From: an uncultured Pygmaiobacter sp.
GTDB taxonomy: Bacteria; Bacillota; Clostridia; Oscillospirales; Ruminococcaceae
Reading direction: 5' to 3'
Assembly (NCBI GenBank): GCA_944386485.1
Contig: CALXBG010000044.1
Span: 1-36,354 of the forward strand
Length of the DNA: 36,354 nucleotides
The position numbers were made by a program, and so were the translations under genes. This document shows positions 16,431 to 23,890 of this stretch, piece by piece (the first letter of the stretch is position 1; every line of letters begins with the position of its first letter). The notes under the pieces were generated by a model, which did no database searches, was not told the origin of the DNA, and saw only the letters and a program-made list of their open reading frames with translations.

Positions 16431-16762
16431 CGCATCGCGGGCACCTCGCTGGCAAGGCTGCCGTCGCTCTCCACCGCAACATAGTTGATGTTCGAGCCGT
16501 CCTCCGCCTGCCAGAACCCGTCCGCTCCTTCGGGCAGCTCGGCCGGCTCCGAGAATCCCTCAGGCAGATCAAACTCGAAGGTATAGTTGAGATAATCGGC
16601 CTCCTGCGCGGAGGAATCCTCTACCGCAGAACTGGTCTGTGCCACCGAGGAATCCTGTGCGACAGAGGAATCCGTACCCGCCACGGAAGAGTCCCCGCCG
16701 CCGCAGGCGACCAGCGAGAGACAAAGGACTGCCGGTACCATCAAAGCCAACATCTTTTTCAT
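16427..16762 (-). CDS. N-terminal part of a frame-disrupted lipoprotein
   Basis: A 111-residue frame with a clear lipoprotein signal: KKM, a hydrophobic core, then LVAC with the lipidated cysteine at about residue 20. A Ser/Ala-rich linker follows (repeats like DSSVAQ), then the start of a folded domain (YTFEFDLPEGFSEP). The frame ends abruptly at EVPAMR. The remaining domain is found in the -1 frame immediately downstream, so the gene is probably a pseudogene or contains a sequencing error. GAAGGGGA lies before the ATG. Function unknown; it would act on the outer face of the membrane. Confidence 0.65.
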   Translation of the reverse strand: MKKMLALMVPAVLCLSLVACGGGDSSVAGTDSSVAQDSSVAQTSSAVEDSSAQEADYLNYTFEFDLPEGFSEPAELPEGADGFWQAEDGSNINYVAVESDGSLASEVPAMR

Positions 16763-16828
16763 CTGTTTTCCCCTTCTCTATCCAAAATTTTGCAACAAGG
16801 GCGCCATGCCGCACCCAACCTCTCTTCT

Positions 16829-16856
16829 ATTTTAACGTATCCTTCTTATTTTTCAA
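16829..16856 (-). promoter_or_regulatory. Promoter for the disrupted lipoprotein
   Basis: Reading leftward: -35 TTGAAA (16856-16851), 16-base spacer, -10 TAAAAT (16834-16829). Confidence 0.6.
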
Positions 16857-16876
16857 CCTCATTTAAGGACTGATAC

Positions 16877-16916
16877 AAAAAACACACCCCGGCGTGATCT
16901 TCGGGGTGTGTTTTTT
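16877..16916 (-). terminator. Intrinsic terminator after prfB
   Basis: Stem CACACCCCG with CGGGGTGTG, 10-base loop, A run on the plus-strand left side (a U tract for prfB) and T run on the right. Confidence 0.9.
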
Positions 16917-16927
16917 ACTTTTGAGAC

Positions 16928-18049
16928 TTAGCGGCTCTCCAGCTCGCCGCGGCTGGCGGCCTTGAGATAGGCGTTGATAAACCCGTCGAGGTCGCCGTCC
17001 ATTACCGCGTCGACGTTGCCGCTCTCATACCCGGTGCGGTGATCCTTGACCAGGGTATAGGGCATAAAGACGTAGCTGCGGATCTGGTGGCCCCAGGCGA
17101 TCTCGTTCTGCACGCCCTTGATGTCCTCGATCTTGTCCTTGTGCTGCTGCAAAGCGATCTGGAACAGCTTGGCCTTGAGCATCTCATACGCATAGTCCCG
17201 GTTCTGGAACTGGCTGCGCTGGGTCTGGCAGGAAACCACGATGCCGGTCGGCTTATGGATCAGGCGGACCGCCGAAGAGGTTTTATTGATGTGCTGGCCG
17301 CCCGCGCCGGAGGAGCGGTAGACCTGCATCTCAACGTCCTCGGGCCGGATGTCGATCTTAATGGAATCGTCCAGCTCGGGCATGACCTCCAGGCTGGCGA
17401 AGCTGGTCTGCCGGCGGGCGTTTGCATCAAACGGGCTGATCCGCACCAGCCGGTGCACCCCGTTCTCGCTCTTGAGCATGCCGTAGGCGTTGGTGCCCTT
17501 GACCATGATCGAGGCGCTCTTGATACCGGCCTCGTCCCCGTCCAGATAGTCGAGCACCTCGACGGTATAGCCGTGCGCCTCCGCCCAGCGGGTGTACATC
17601 CGGTAGAGCATCTGCGCCCAGTCCTGCGCCTCGGTGCCGCCGGTACCGGCATGGAAGGTGAGAATTGCATTGTTGTGGTCGTACTCGCCCCGCAGCAGGG
17701 TGATCAGCCGCAGCTCCTCGAGCTTCTGCTTGACCTTTTCGACATGCTCCTCCGCCTCGGGCAGCAGATCCTCGTCCCCCATCTCCTCGGCCAGCTCGGC
17801 GAAGGTCTCGGCATCCGAATACAGCTGCTGCAGCTCGGCATACTTGTCCAGCTTGCCCTTGATCTCGCTCATCTCGGCAAAGACCTTGCGGCTGTTCTCC
17901 TGATCGTCAAAAAAGCCCGGCTCCGAGCTCTTTTGGGTCAGCTCCTCATACCGCTGACTGTTCGCGGGAATGGCCAGCGCCTCCCCGATGTCCTTGACCT
18001 CCGGTCCGAGAACTGAGAGGTCATGCTTTACTTCGTCCAGAATGATCAT
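16928..18049 (-). CDS. prfB: Peptide chain release factor 2
   Basis: A 373-residue class I release factor that reads UGA and UAA stops. It shows the RF2 tripeptide SPF (about 205-207, in RISPFDAN) and the catalytic GGQ loop (about 250-252, SSGAGGQHINK). The whole protein is encoded in one uninterrupted frame from ATG 18049; the programmed +1 frameshift with an in-frame UGA near codon 25, common in prfB genes, is absent, so that form of autoregulation is missing here. GGAG lies 8 bases upstream. It has its own promoter and terminator and is divergent from the RING-like gene. Confidence 0.97.
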   Translation of the reverse strand: MIILDEVKHDLSVLGPEVKDIGEALAIPANSQRYEELTQKSSEPGFFDDQENSRKVFAEMSEIKGKLDKYAELQQLYSDAETFAELAEEMGDEDLLPEAEEHVEKVKQKLEELRLITLLRGEYDHNNAILTFHAGTGGTEAQDWAQMLYRMYTRWAEAHGYTVEVLDYLDGDEAGIKSASIMVKGTNAYGMLKSENGVHRLVRISPFDANARRQTSFASLEVMPELDDSIKIDIRPEDVEMQVYRSSGAGGQHINKTSSAVRLIHKPTGIVVSCQTQRSQFQNRDYAYEMLKAKLFQIALQQHKDKIEDIKGVQNEIAWGHQIRSYVFMPYTLVKDHRTGYESGNVDAVMDGDLDGFINAYLKAASRGELESR

Positions 18050-18116
18050 ATTTCACGCTCCAGATAGACGGCCAACGCCGCGCGGGGCGCTGCTGCCGAT
18101 ATTTTACCAATATATT

Positions 18117-18145
18117 ATTATATCGTTCGCACCGCGGATTGTAAA
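18117..18145 (-). promoter_or_regulatory. SigA promoter for prfB
   Basis: Reading leftward: -35 TTTACA (18145-18140), 17-base spacer, -10 TATAAT (18122-18117). Confidence 0.75.
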
Positions 18146-18180
18146 GGATTTCTGCGCAGCTCTTTCGTTTGGAATGGAAA

Positions 18181-18209
18181 TTGCATTTTTTATCTCTTTG
18201 AGGTACAAT
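18181..18209 (+). promoter_or_regulatory. SigA promoter for the RING-like membrane protein
   Basis: -35 TTGCAT (18181-18186), 17-base spacer, -10 TACAAT (18204-18209). The leader then has CTGTCG/CGACAG (18227-18250), able to form a hairpin that ends at the ribosome binding site. Confidence 0.7.
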
Positions 18210-18266
18210 ATGGAAGTATGAGTTTCCTGTCGTCGCTTTCCGATCGACAGCGAGGGAGGCTATCCT

Positions 18267-19178
18267 ATGCAAAACTACGAAGGTTGCAACTGTCCGGTCT
18301 GTAAAAAGCCGCTTAGCCCTTCTGATGATATTGTGGTCTGCCCCGAGTGCGGCGCACCCTATCACCGCGCCTGCTATCAGCAGCAGGGCGCCTGCGTGTA
18401 CGAACACCTGCACAAAACCGGCTTTGAGTGGAAACGCCCGGCCAGCGCGCCGAAGGTGCACCGCTGCCCCAACTGCGGCGCGGAGTATGCCGGCGACGAG
18501 GTCTTTTGCGAGAAGTGCGGCAGCCCGCTGCACACCGAGGAAAAGCAGGGCGCTTTCCCCGGCCGCGAGGGGCCGCTGGGCGGCTTTGGCGGCGGCCCGA
18601 CCTTTGCGGGCCCGGCAGGCTTTGCCGCCGACACCAAGGGGGAGATTGACGGAATCCCCATCTCCGACTGGGCGGCCTACATCGGCCCCAGCGCACCCTA
18701 CTACATCTACCAATTCAAGCGGATGGACGCAACCGGGCACAAAATCGGCTTTTTGTTCAGCGCGGCCTTCTTTGCCCCGATCTACTTCCTTTACCGCAAG
18801 ATGTGGGGGCTGGGCATCCTCGCGGGGGCCATCAACCTGCTGCTCAATCTGCCCGCCGCGCTGATGATGCTGGCTGAATTCGGCATCTTCTTCGCGCCGA
18901 TCAGCTATGAGATGCTCGGACTTGTCGCCTCCATCTCCTCTCTGCTGCTCAGCGTGATCCAGTTCGTCGGCTGGGGCATGTTTGCTGCGTGGTTCTACCG
19001 CCGGCATTGCGCGCGCCGCATCCGCCGTATCCGCGAACAGACGCAAAACGACCCGGCACAGCGCGCCGCGCAGCTGCACAAAAAAGGCGGCCCGAGCAAG
19101 GTGGTTCTGATCGTGCTGCTGGCCTTCTACCTGCTGTCCACCCTGCTGACCATTTATATGACCGGCATGCTGTTCTGA
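18267..19178 (+). CDS. RING-like and zinc-ribbon membrane protein (DUF2628-like)
   Basis: A 303-residue protein with two zinc modules and a membrane domain. Residues 9-43 have a RING/PHD-like ligand pattern (Cys9, 12, 25, 28, His33, Cys36, possibly Cys43). Residues 67-84 form a zinc ribbon (CPNC...CEKCG). A Gly/Pro-rich linker follows, then three or four hydrophobic segments (about 161-176, 181-203, 214-243) and a final one at about 278-300 after a basic stretch. The pattern matches bacterial RING-finger proteins with DUF2628-type membrane parts. Function is unknown; a ubiquitin-ligase role should not be assumed. GCGAGGGAGG precedes the ATG. It lies upstream of galU, possibly cotranscribed. 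Confidence 0.82.
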   Translation: MQNYEGCNCPVCKKPLSPSDDIVVCPECGAPYHRACYQQQGACVYEHLHKTGFEWKRPASAPKVHRCPNCGAEYAGDEVFCEKCGSPLHTEEKQGAFPGREGPLGGFGGGPTFAGPAGFAADTKGEIDGIPISDWAAYIGPSAPYYIYQFKRMDATGHKIGFLFSAAFFAPIYFLYRKMWGLGILAGAINLLLNLPAALMMLAEFGIFFAPISYEMLGLVASISSLLLSVIQFVGWGMFAAWFYRRHCARRIRRIREQTQNDPAQRAAQLHKKGGPSKVVLIVLLAFYLLSTLLTIYMTGMLF

Positions 19179-19250
19179 ATCCAGTTTACAGGTTTCCACG
19201 CCTTGGCCCCGGACGAGGCGAGCAATGTGATACAAGAAAGGAAGCTTTGC

Positions 19251-20120
19251 ATGAAAGTCAGAAAGGCTGTCATTCCCGCCGCGGGGCTCGGCACCCGCGT
19301 TCTGCCCGCCACCAAGGCGATGCCCAAGGAGATGCTGCCGATCGTGGACAAGCCCGCGATCCAGTATATCGTCGAGGAGGCGGTCGCCGCCGGCATCGAG
19401 GATATCCTCATCATCACCGGCCGCAACAAGGAGATCCTGGAGGATCACTTTGACCGCAGCCCCGAGCTGGAGGCCCACCTTGAGCGCAGCGGAAAACAGA
19501 AGATGCTGGATGAGTGCATTGAGATTGCGAATCTGGCCAACATCACCTATCTGCGCCAGAAGGAGACCAAGGGGCTGGGCCACGCGATCAGCAAGGCCCG
19601 CAGCTTCACCGGTGACGAGCCCTTTGTCGTGCTTTACGGCGACGATGTCATCATGGGCGAGGACCCGGTCGCATCCCAGCTGATTCGTGCCTACGAGACC
19701 TACGGTAAGCCCTGCGTCGGCATCAAGGAGGTCACGCGGGAGGCGATTGTCAAGTACTCCTCCCTCAAGGTCGACCCTCTGCGGGACAATCTCTATCAGG
19801 TCACCGACATGATCGAGAAGCCTGCACCCGGCAAGGAGTTCAGCCTGTTCTCGATCCTCGGCCGCTGTCTGCTGACCCCCGAGATCTATGACATTCTCGA
19901 CCGTACCGCGCCCGGCGCGGGGGGCGAGATCCAGCTGACCGATGCGATGGCGGTGCTCGCCCGCTCGGGCGGAATGGTAGGCGTCGATTTCACCGGCAAG
20001 CGGTATGACATGGGCTCGAAGCTCGGGGTCATGCAGGCGCAGGTGGAAACCGCGCTGCGCCACCCTGAGATCGGTGCTGATTTTCGCGCTTACCTCAAGG
20101 AGATCGCAAAAGAGCTGTAA
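19251..20120 (+). CDS. galU: UTP--glucose-1-phosphate uridylyltransferase
   Basis: A 289-residue enzyme making UDP-glucose from UTP and glucose-1-phosphate, for galactose metabolism and cell-surface glycan synthesis. The N-terminal AVIPAAGLGTRVLPATKAMPKE is the nucleotide-binding signature, the VLYGDDVI segment holds the metal site, and VTDMIEKP and GGEIQLTDA are further family blocks. I chose ATG 19251, which follows AAAGGAAG; an in-frame ATG at 19203 lacks a site and would add an atypical N-terminus. The RING-like gene ends 72 bases upstream with no clear terminator between them. Confidence 0.96.
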   Translation: MKVRKAVIPAAGLGTRVLPATKAMPKEMLPIVDKPAIQYIVEEAVAAGIEDILIITGRNKEILEDHFDRSPELEAHLERSGKQKMLDECIEIANLANITYLRQKETKGLGHAISKARSFTGDEPFVVLYGDDVIMGEDPVASQLIRAYETYGKPCVGIKEVTREAIVKYSSLKVDPLRDNLYQVTDMIEKPAPGKEFSLFSILGRCLLTPEIYDILDRTAPGAGGEIQLTDAMAVLARSGGMVGVDFTGKRYDMGSKLGVMQAQVETALRHPEIGADFRAYLKEIAKEL

Positions 20121-20156
20121 AAGCGAAATTTCCCCATTTCATTTTGGTTTTTTCCC

Positions 20157-20186
20157 TTGACTTTATTCTCCCCTTCGGGGTATAAT
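20157..20186 (+). promoter_or_regulatory. SigA promoter for rpsF-ssb-rpsR
   Basis: -35 TTGACT (20157-20162), 18-base spacer, -10 TATAAT (20181-20186). Confidence 0.8.
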
Positions 20187-20191
20187 AAAGT

Positions 20192-20228
20192 GCTGCGCGA
20201 AATGCGCGGCAATCCTTGCCCCGCAAGG
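20192..20228 (+). promoter_or_regulatory. Structured leader of the rpsF operon
   Basis: Two adjacent hairpins: GCTGCGC with GCGCGGC (20192-20210) and CCTTGC-CCC-GCAAGG (20214-20228). Many bacteria have an S6:S18-binding leader RNA before rpsF, and this may be one, but I cannot match the conserved CCG bulge with certainty. Confidence 0.4.
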
Positions 20229-20257
20229 GGCCATAAGTCCAAAAGGAGGTGTACAGA

Positions 20258-20542
20258 ATGAAGAAGTACGAAACCGTTATGGTTTTCTCCACCGCGATCG
20301 CCGAGGAGGAGACCAAGGCTCTGGTCGAGAAGTTCACCAATCTGATCGCCAAGAACGGTACTGTCGAATCTGTTGACGAGTGGGGCAAGCGCCGCCTGGC
20401 CTATCCCATCAACGACGAGAACGACGGCTACTATGTGCTGGTCAACTACAGCTGCGAGCCGGAGTTCCCGGCTGAGCTGGACCGCGTGCTCAAGATCACC
20501 GATGGTGTTCTGCGGTCCCTGATCGTTGCCAAGGACGAGTAA
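20258..20542 (+). CDS. rpsF: 30S ribosomal protein S6
   Basis: A 94-residue ribosomal protein beginning MKKYETVMVFS, with DEWGKRRLAYPIND as the typical central block. It binds S18 and the 16S rRNA central domain in the small subunit. ATG 20258 is 7 bases after AAAGGAGGT; an in-frame ATG three codons earlier is too close to that site. It is first in the conserved rpsF-ssb-rpsR operon. Confidence 0.97.
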   Translation: MKKYETVMVFSTAIAEEETKALVEKFTNLIAKNGTVESVDEWGKRRLAYPINDENDGYYVLVNYSCEPEFPAELDRVLKITDGVLRSLIVAKDE

Positions 20543-20557
20543 GGAGGAAACACGGTT

Positions 20558-21022
20558 ATGCTGAATGTAGTGGCTTTGCTGGGCCGCCTGACAGCGGACC
20601 CCGAACTTCGCAGGACTCCCAGCGGCGTTTCGGTCACCACCTTCACGGTGGCGGTCAACCGCAGCTATGTCAAGCAGGGCGGTGAGCGCCAGACCGACTT
20701 CATCGATGTTGTCGCGTGGCGCAATACCGCGGAGTTTATCAGTAAATATTTCCGCAAGGGCCAGATGATCGCCGTTCAGGGCAGCATCCAGACCCGCAGC
20801 TATGAGGACAAGCAGGGCAACAAGCGCAAGGCTGTCGAAATTCTGGCGGACAATGTTTATTTCGCGGATTCCAAGGGTTCCTCGCAGGGCGGACAATCTG
20901 CCGGCGGCTATACCGTGCCTGACTACTCCGCCCCGGCCGCTGCGCCCGCCGCGCCCTCCTTCTCGCAGGGTTCGGCCGACGATTTTGCTGTCGTGGACGA
21001 CAACGAGGATCTGCCGTTTTGA
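20558..21022 (+). CDS. ssb: Single-stranded DNA-binding protein
   Basis: A 154-residue SSB. The OB fold covers about residues 1-105 (MLNVVALLGRLTADPELR; then TDFIDVVAWRNTAEF), followed by a Gly/Ala/Pro-rich flexible linker. The conserved acidic tip DDNEDLPF recruits replication and repair proteins. AAGGAGGAA lies before the ATG. Its place between rpsF and rpsR is the standard arrangement in Bacillota. Confidence 0.97.
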   Translation: MLNVVALLGRLTADPELRRTPSGVSVTTFTVAVNRSYVKQGGERQTDFIDVVAWRNTAEFISKYFRKGQMIAVQGSIQTRSYEDKQGNKRKAVEILADNVYFADSKGSSQGGQSAGGYTVPDYSAPAAAPAAPSFSQGSADDFAVVDDNEDLPF

Positions 21023-21049
21023 TCCGCACTTTATAAGGAGGTAAGAACT

Positions 21050-21304
21050 TTGGAGAGAACCGAACGGCCCGAGAGAACCGGGCGCCCCCAGAGAAGGGGC
21101 CGCAAGAAGGTTTGCAGCTTCTGCGTTGATCGCATCGATCAGATCGATTACAAGGATGTTGCGAAGCTTCGCAAATATATTTCCGAGCGTGCTAAGATCA
21201 TCCCCCGCCGCGTGACCGACACCTGCGCTGAGCATCAGCGTCAGCTGACTGTCGCCATCAAGCGGGCTCGTCATCTGGCCCTGCTCCCCTATGTGAGCGA
21301 CTAA
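21050..21304 (+). CDS. rpsR: 30S ribosomal protein S18
   Basis: An 84-residue protein with a basic, Arg-rich N-terminus, then [17 protein letters not shown] and a C-terminal ITPRR-like block ([10 protein letters not shown]) ending in the [10 protein letters not shown] motif of S18. The cysteines (CSFC and a later Cys) suggest a zinc-binding-capable form. The start codon is TTG at 21050, six bases or so after AAGGAGGT; no ATG is available in frame. It is the last gene of the operon, followed by a terminator; rplI and dnaB, often next, are not here. Confidence 0.95.
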   Translation: MERTERPERTGRPQRRGRKKVCSFCVDRIDQIDYKDVAKLRKYISERAKIIPRRVTDTCAEHQRQLTVAIKRARHLALLPYVSD

Positions 21305-21312
21305 AGCAAACC

Positions 21313-21344
21313 AAAAATCCCCGGGAAATCCCGGGGATTTTTTT
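21313..21344. terminator. Bidirectional terminator after rpsR
   Basis: Stem AATCCCCGGG with CCCGGGGATT, AAAT loop, A run before and T run after. It also serves the convergent methyltransferase gene. Confidence 0.92.
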
Positions 21345-21350
21345 ATTCTA

Positions 21351-22004
21351 TCATTTCCATGCGCGGATGGTGCGGGTGTCCCCCTCCCACCGGCGCAGCA
21401 GTTCCACCGACGAAAAGCCCGCCAGTTCCAGCGCCTGCATCTCATGTTCCACCGTCAGCGGGGTATCAAAATGATAAAACGCATCGTCTGCAATTCCCTG
21501 TTCGGCCCGCAGCCGCGCAAGCTCTGCAAACAGCCGCGCCTCCTCCTGCTCCGACGGTGCAAAGTAATCGGTCAGAATCAGGTATCCCCCGTCTTTGAGT
21601 GCACGGGCCAGCTTTTGATAGAGCGGAATCTTCTTTTCCATCGTGAAATGGTGCAGCGACTCCACCGAGACCGCCGCGTCATACCGCGCCTCGCCCAGCG
21701 GCAGCTCGAAGTAAGAGCCTTGAACTGCCGTGATCGCCCGGCCGGCAAATTTTTCCCGCAGCGCGGCAAGCATGCCCGGTGCGAGGTCGATGCAGGTGAT
21801 CTGCGCGGACGGGTTGCGCGCGAAATAGTAGTTGAGTTCCAGTCCGGTTCCACAGCCGGGGTCAAGCAGCTGCGCCCCCTCCCCTGCCGGCAGACAATCG
21901 GCGGTATAGGGGTAAAACTGCGCCGCGCCGGCAATCGCGGTCAGCTGGTGCTCCTCATAGCCCTCGAGCCGGCGGTCAAAGAATTCGCCCATCTGCTCCA
22001 GCAT
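21351..22004 (-). CDS. Class I SAM-dependent methyltransferase
   Basis: A 217-residue protein with a Rossmann-like SAM domain: motif I is LLDPGCGTGLEL (about 46-57), an acidic residue follows in ITCIDLAPGML, and SVESLHHF is the post-motif region. It resembles small-molecule methyltransferases of the UbiE/TAM type; the substrate cannot be told. GGAAGGA lies 7 bases before ATG 22004. It is a single-gene unit with its own promoter, convergent with rpsR. Confidence 0.9.
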   Translation of the reverse strand: MLEQMGEFFDRRLEGYEEHQLTAIAGAAQFYPYTADCLPAGEGAQLLDPGCGTGLELNYYFARNPSAQITCIDLAPGMLAALREKFAGRAITAVQGSYFELPLGEARYDAAVSVESLHHFTMEKKIPLYQKLARALKDGGYLILTDYFAPSEQEEARLFAELARLRAEQGIADDAFYHFDTPLTVEHEMQALELAGFSSVELLRRWEGDTRTIRAWK

Positions 22005-22047
22005 ACTCTCATCCTTCCTCTCTTTTATCTCTTTCTAAATCCTCCTC

Positions 22048-22077
22048 ATCATACCAGAAATCATCCGCAAAGTCCAA
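22048..22077 (-). promoter_or_regulatory. Promoter for the methyltransferase
   Basis: Reading leftward: -35 TTGGAC (22077-22072), 18-base spacer, -10 TATGAT (22053-22048). Confidence 0.7.
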
Positions 22078-22083
22078 CCGGAC

Positions 22084-22123
22084 AAAAACAGGCGACGGGC
22101 CGCAGCCTATCGCCTGTTTTTTT
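22084..22123. terminator. Terminator after the PASTA pseudokinase
   Basis: Stem AACAGGCGA with TCGCCTGTT around a 14-base loop; U tract on the minus strand from 22088 to 22084 and T run on the plus side. It overlaps the stop codon at 22122-22124. Confidence 0.88.
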
Positions 22124-23846
22124 ATTCTTCTTCGCCCTCCAGCGGCACATCGGTCGGCGGTGCCGGGGTCGGGGTGGGGGGGGGGGTCGGCGTCGGTGTC
22201 GGCAGCGGACCCGCCATATAGACGGTGATGGTGTCGGTCTCGGGGTTCATCGTCGAGCCCGGCTCACGGTCTCCGTCCACCGATTGGCCGGGGGTCTTGG
22301 TCCCGTCGTTGAGCACCTCGACAAAGTTGATGTTCTCCCGCTTAACGCCAGCTGCGGTGAGGGTCGTGATGACGTCGCCGCTGGTCAGGTTGAGGTACTG
22401 GGGAACGGTGATATACTGCGGGCCCTTGCTGACCACCAGATCAATCTTGTGATCGGCCGGAAGGTCCTCGCCCTCGAGCGGGGTCTGGCTGATGACCTTG
22501 CCCGCCTCGACATTGCTGGAATAGCTCTCGGTCACATTGAAGATATACTTCTGCTGGTACTCGCTGTTTGCCTGCAGATCGCTGTAAAGCTGACCTTTGA
22601 AGTTGGGCACCTTCTCCGCCACGGGGGTCGGTGTCGGGGTTGCCTGCGCCGAGGAGGACTGCGAGGAGGACCCGGACAGCGAGGAAGAGCCGGACAGGTC
22701 GGAGGAGGTATTCGCCACCGGCACCATGCCCCGGATCAGCAGCCAGATGATGAGCACAATGACCAGGCCCAGCGCAACACAGCCGCCGATGAGCAGCGGC
22801 TTGTTCTCAAGCAGCGAGCCGCCGCCCCGCGCGGGTGCCTTTTTTCTGGCCTGCGGAACCGTTCCCATCACCCTTGTCGCGTCCATCCCGCCGACCGGCT
22901 CGCCGACCAGCTCGCTCTGGAACTCCGGGATGGTCTGGATCCGCTGCTTGACGTCGCCCCACATCGCGCGGTCGACCACCTTCGAGATGTGAGAGGGCAC
23001 CTGCGCGCCGATCTGGCGCAGCGTCGGGCAGCCGTCCATCCGGCCGGCGGTCGAGACCGGCGCGGTGCCGGCCAGCATCTTGTAAAAGACCGCCGCCAGC
23101 GAATAGACGTCGGTGTAGGTACCCTGAAACTCGGTGGTGGAGTACTGCTCGGGGGCGGAGTAGCCCTCGTACAGGCAGGGCTTGAGCTCCGAGTTGAGGG
23201 AGCGCAGCGCCAGCGTGCCGTAGCCGGTCAAAAAGGAGCGGCCGTCGGGGGTGATGCGGATGTTGTCCGGGCAGACGCCCCGATGGATCATCCCCGCGTC
23301 GTGCAGCGAGGTCAGGCCGGCACAGACCGGCTCGAGCAGATCATAGCACCGCTCAAAGGAGAGCAGCTCGGTCTGCCGGTTGAGCCAATCGGTCAGGCTG
23401 ACGCTCTTGGTATACTCGATCACCGCGTAGACGGTATTGTTCGCCTTGAACAGCGCGAGCGCGCGCGCCAGGCCGCGCTGGTTCTCGAGCGCCATCAGGT
23501 TCTTGTACAGGTCGACAAAATCAACCAGCGTGGTCTTGTAGGGCACCTCGCTGCCCGCCTTGACAACGATGGTGCCCTCCTCGTCCCGCTTGGAGCAGAG
23601 GGTGACCGGCAGATATTCCTTGATCAGGACCGGCAGCCCGGATTCCCGGTCGATCGCCTCATAGAGGATGCCCTCTCCATCGACATCGAGCACCCGGCCG
23701 ATGACATATTTCTCGACAAGATAGGTGCCTGCCGGCAGCGTTCCGCCCGGGTTGTCGTTCGGGCAGGGGGTTCCGCAATGCGGGCAGCTGACCTCTGCGG
23801 CCGGGAAGGTCTTTTGGCACCCGGCACAGAATTTTTCGTAGCTCAT
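22122..23846 (-). CDS. Zinc-ribbon PASTA-domain pseudokinase
   Basis: A 574-residue membrane protein. Order: zinc ribbon (Cys7, 10, 21, 24), a protein-kinase-like domain (about 45-310), one membrane helix (about 350-371), a Ser-rich linker, two PASTA domains (about 412-475 and 478-545) and a Pro/Thr tail. The kinase fold keeps Lys76 (VLIKEYLP), the APE motif (231-233) and Asp246 (DVYSL). It has lost the catalytic Asp of HRD (HRGVCPDN, Gly190), the Asp of DFG (TGYG, Gly208) and the first two loop glycines (DVDGEG, 54-59). It is therefore likely catalytically dead. PASTA domains bind muropeptides or peptidoglycan, so it may sense the wall and act by binding partners (inference). It follows yebC on the same strand; no PrpC-like phosphatase is near. 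Confidence 0.88.
   Translation of the reverse strand: MSYEKFCAGCQKTFPAAEVSCPHCGTPCPNDNPGGTLPAGTYLVEKYVIGRVLDVDGEGILYEAIDRESGLPVLIKEYLPVTLCSKRDEEGTIVVKAGSEVPYKTTLVDFVDLYKNLMALENQRGLARALALFKANNTVYAVIEYTKSVSLTDWLNRQTELLSFERCYDLLEPVCAGLTSLHDAGMIHRGVCPDNIRITPDGRSFLTGYGTLALRSLNSELKPCLYEGYSAPEQYSTTEFQGTYTDVYSLAAVFYKMLAGTAPVSTAGRMDGCPTLRQIGAQVPSHISKVVDRAMWGDVKQRIQTIPEFQSELVGEPVGGMDATRVMGTVPQARKKAPARGGGSLLENKPLLIGGCVALGLVIVLIIWLLIRGMVPVANTSSDLSGSSSLSGSSSQSSSAQATPTPTPVAEKVPNFKGQLYSDLQANSEYQQKYIFNVTESYSSNVEAGKVISQTPLEGEDLPADHKIDLVVSKGPQYITVPQYLNLTSGDVITTLTAAGVKRENINFVEVLNDGTKTPGQSVDGDREPGSTMNPETDTITVYMAGPLPTPTPTPPPTPTPAPPTDVPLEGEEE
22176..22186 (+). repeat. Run of 11 G residues
   Basis: A homopolymer inside the Pro/Thr tail codons of the pseudokinase gene (C run on its coding strand). 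Slippage here would change only the last residues. Confidence 0.95.
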
Positions 23847-23890
23847 AACTTCAGCCTTTCTGGATCAGGGTTTACTCTCTGACAGGGACC

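Noticed and set aside
17970-18049. Programmed frameshift site at the start of prfB
   Set aside because: The N-terminal codons are continuous with no in-frame UGA.
18021-20063. 680-codon minus-strand open frame
   Set aside because: It is antisense to galU and the RING-like gene, both of which have clear family motifs.
21444-23882. 812-codon plus-strand open frame
   Set aside because: It is antisense to the methyltransferase, the pseudokinase and a terminator, and has a composition typical of antisense GC-rich frames (Arg, Gly, His, Leu rich) with no domain.
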